From: CAZJAD01 sp964543855
GTDB taxonomy: Bacteria > Electryoneota > RPQS01 > DYHQ01
Direction of reading: 5' to 3'
DNA length: 53,043 nt
Assembly: GCA_964543855.1 (NCBI GenBank)
Contig: CAZJAD010000008.1
Span: 1 to 53,043, forward strand
Shown here: positions 52,146-53,043 of the stretch, one piece after another
Numbering within the stretch: the stretch's first letter is position 1
Layout of the letters: each line of letters opens with the position of its first letter
Notes under the pieces: generated by a model
The model's database searches: none
What the model was told of the DNA's origin: nothing
What the model saw: the letters and a program-made list of their open reading frames with translations, nothing else
Translations under genes and position numbers: made by a program

Positions 52146-53043
52146 ATGAGCGCTGTGAAGCTGACGATTAATGGTCAAGCGTTGGAAGTCCCGGGTGGAA
52201 CGACCATTCTGGAGGCGGCCCGGACAGCAGACATCTATATCCCCACACTCTGTTCCCATCCCGACTTGCACCCAGCCAAGGGGCTCCAGACAGCAGATAT
52301 AATTTACCAAGGGAAACACCGGCTCGAAAATGCTATGCCGGGAGAGCCGGCCAAAGGCTGCGGCCTGTGCATCGTGGCGGTTGAAGGCGAATCGGACTTG
52401 CTGGAATCTTGTAGCACCGAGGTCGAAGATGGGATGGTTATCACGACTGAGAACGATGCGATAAAGGCCAGAAGACAGAGTAACCTGATCCCGATCCTCT
52501 CCCGCCATCGTCATACCTGCCTGATCTGTGCCCAGCAGGAGGGATGCAGCCTGACGCAGTGTTCCTCCAATGTTCCCGAAAATGAAAGATGTTGCCCTGA
52601 ATTCGGACATTGTGAGCTCCAGAATGTAGCCAATTATATCGGGATTTCAGACGCCACACCGAAATGGATTCCAACAGATCTGCCCATACTCACGGACGAC
52701 CCGCTTTTCCAGCGCGATTACAATCTCTGCATCGGCTGCACCCGATGTGTCCGGGCGTGCAATGATCTGAAAGGTGTTCAGGCCTTAGGTTTCGTCTACG
52801 ACGCAAGCGGGCTTGTCCAAGTTGGGACCATCGCGCCGACCTTGGAGGAATCCGGATGCAAATTCTGTACGGTCTGTGTCGAAGTCTGCCCGACAGGTGC
52901 GCTGATGGACAAGGCAGTGCGCCCTGGGAGAAGGGACGAGGATATTGTGCCGTGCAGAGAAGCCTGTCCGGTGCACATCGATATCCCCGAATACTTGAGG
53001 TTGATTGCCGAGGGCAAACGCGTCGAAGCCAACGCCGTGATTC
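52146..53043 (+). CDS. NuoG-like/GltD-like multi-cluster iron-sulfur oxidoreductase, partial (3' end beyond window)
   Basis: Open from ATG 52146 to the window edge (299 residues). The modules in order are a [2Fe-2S] domain with Cys36, C72-x2-C75 and C89; the NuoG/HydA-type His-Cys3 [4Fe-4S] motif H121-x3-C125-x2-C128-x5-C134; a two-[4Fe-4S] ferredoxin domain (C195-x2-C-x2-C-x3-C205, C238-x2-C-x2-C-x3-CP); and then VPCREACPVHIDIPEYL. The last is the Fer4_20 start of GltD/dihydropyrimidine-dehydrogenase proteins, so an FAD/NAD(P) domain should follow. The 2Fe-2S loop is unusual: 35 residues separate the first two Cys instead of ~10. Probably the ferredoxin reductase that feeds the benzoyl-CoA reductase, in the role proposed for BzdV, possibly by electron bifurcation. 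Function is inferred. Confidence 0.78.
   Translation, partial: MSAVKLTINGQALEVPGGTTILEAARTADIYIPTLCSHPDLHPAKGLQTADIIYQGKHRLENAMPGEPAKGCGLCIVAVEGESDLLESCSTEVEDGMVITTENDAIKARRQSNLIPILSRHRHTCLICAQQEGCSLTQCSSNVPENERCCPEFGHCELQNVANYIGISDATPKWIPTDLPILTDDPLFQRDYNLCIGCTRCVRACNDLKGVQALGFVYDASGLVQVGTIAPTLEESGCKFCTVCVEVCPTGALMDKAVRPGRRDEDIVPCREACPVHIDIPEYLRLIAEGKRVEANAVI

Noticed and set aside
1..53043. CRISPR arrays, insertion sequences, integrases and attachment sites.
   Set aside because: Looked for regularly spaced repeats, transposase motifs and flanking repeats by eye; none found.

Overview
This is a scaffold of about 53 kb with roughly mid-50s GC, broken by six runs of exactly 100 N. It comes from a Gram-negative bacterium. 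Several genes point to the Fibrobacterota-Chlorobiota-Bacteroidota (FCB) side of the tree, most likely a candidate phylum such as Zixibacteria, KSB1 or Latescibacteria. These are a DUF4835 (PorD-like) protein, a PorV/PorQ-like barrel, a DUF3078 barrel, a helix-hairpin-helix outer-membrane protein, and a secreted metalloprotease ending in a type IX-style sorting domain (NPFN...). Strong AGGAGG-type ribosome binding sites and conventional TTGnnn-N17-TATATT promoters argue against Bacteroidota proper. The phylum is an inference.

Layout. 1-411: end of folC. 433-4271: secreted metalloprotease and small barrel (minus). 4553-7702: giant SMC/YhaN-like ATPase. 7760-11381: envelope genes (DUF4835; PorV-like; HHH barrel). 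11509-16954: housekeeping block (glycosyltransferase, amidase, murI, rho, rpmE, DUF1385). 17055-22966: methyltransferase, peptide transporter, mscL, DUF3078 barrel, secreted PepF-like peptidase. 23067-26149: subtilisin-like protease (minus). 26452-31068: four minus-strand genes that look like a divergent chaperone-usher surface-fibre system (two paralogous subunits, chaperone, usher). 31566-37897: MarR regulator and a complete RND efflux system. 37938-43684: molybdate-binding Mop protein, Xaa-Pro aminopeptidase and a tricorn-like protease whose nucleophile position is Ala.

44556-53043 is the most distinctive region: a thiolase, an unusual hydroxyacyl-CoA dehydrogenase/enoyl-CoA hydratase fusion, then a class I ATP-dependent benzoyl-CoA reductase in the order gamma-beta-delta-alpha. 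A two-cluster ferredoxin and a large NuoG-like/GltD-like iron-sulfur oxidoreductase follow, the latter running off the window. Subunit sizes and order match the Azoarcus bzdNOPQM type. Together they would supply low-potential electrons from NAD(P)H or another donor, through ferredoxin, to ATP-driven dearomatisation of benzoyl-CoA, with the upstream thiolase and fusion enzyme acting in the following modified beta-oxidation.

The N runs are placeholders. They interrupt the thiolase, bzdN and bzdP, where each gene lacks roughly 85-100 codons by comparison with family lengths, and also DUF1385, the peptide transporter, the PepF-like gene and the subtilase.
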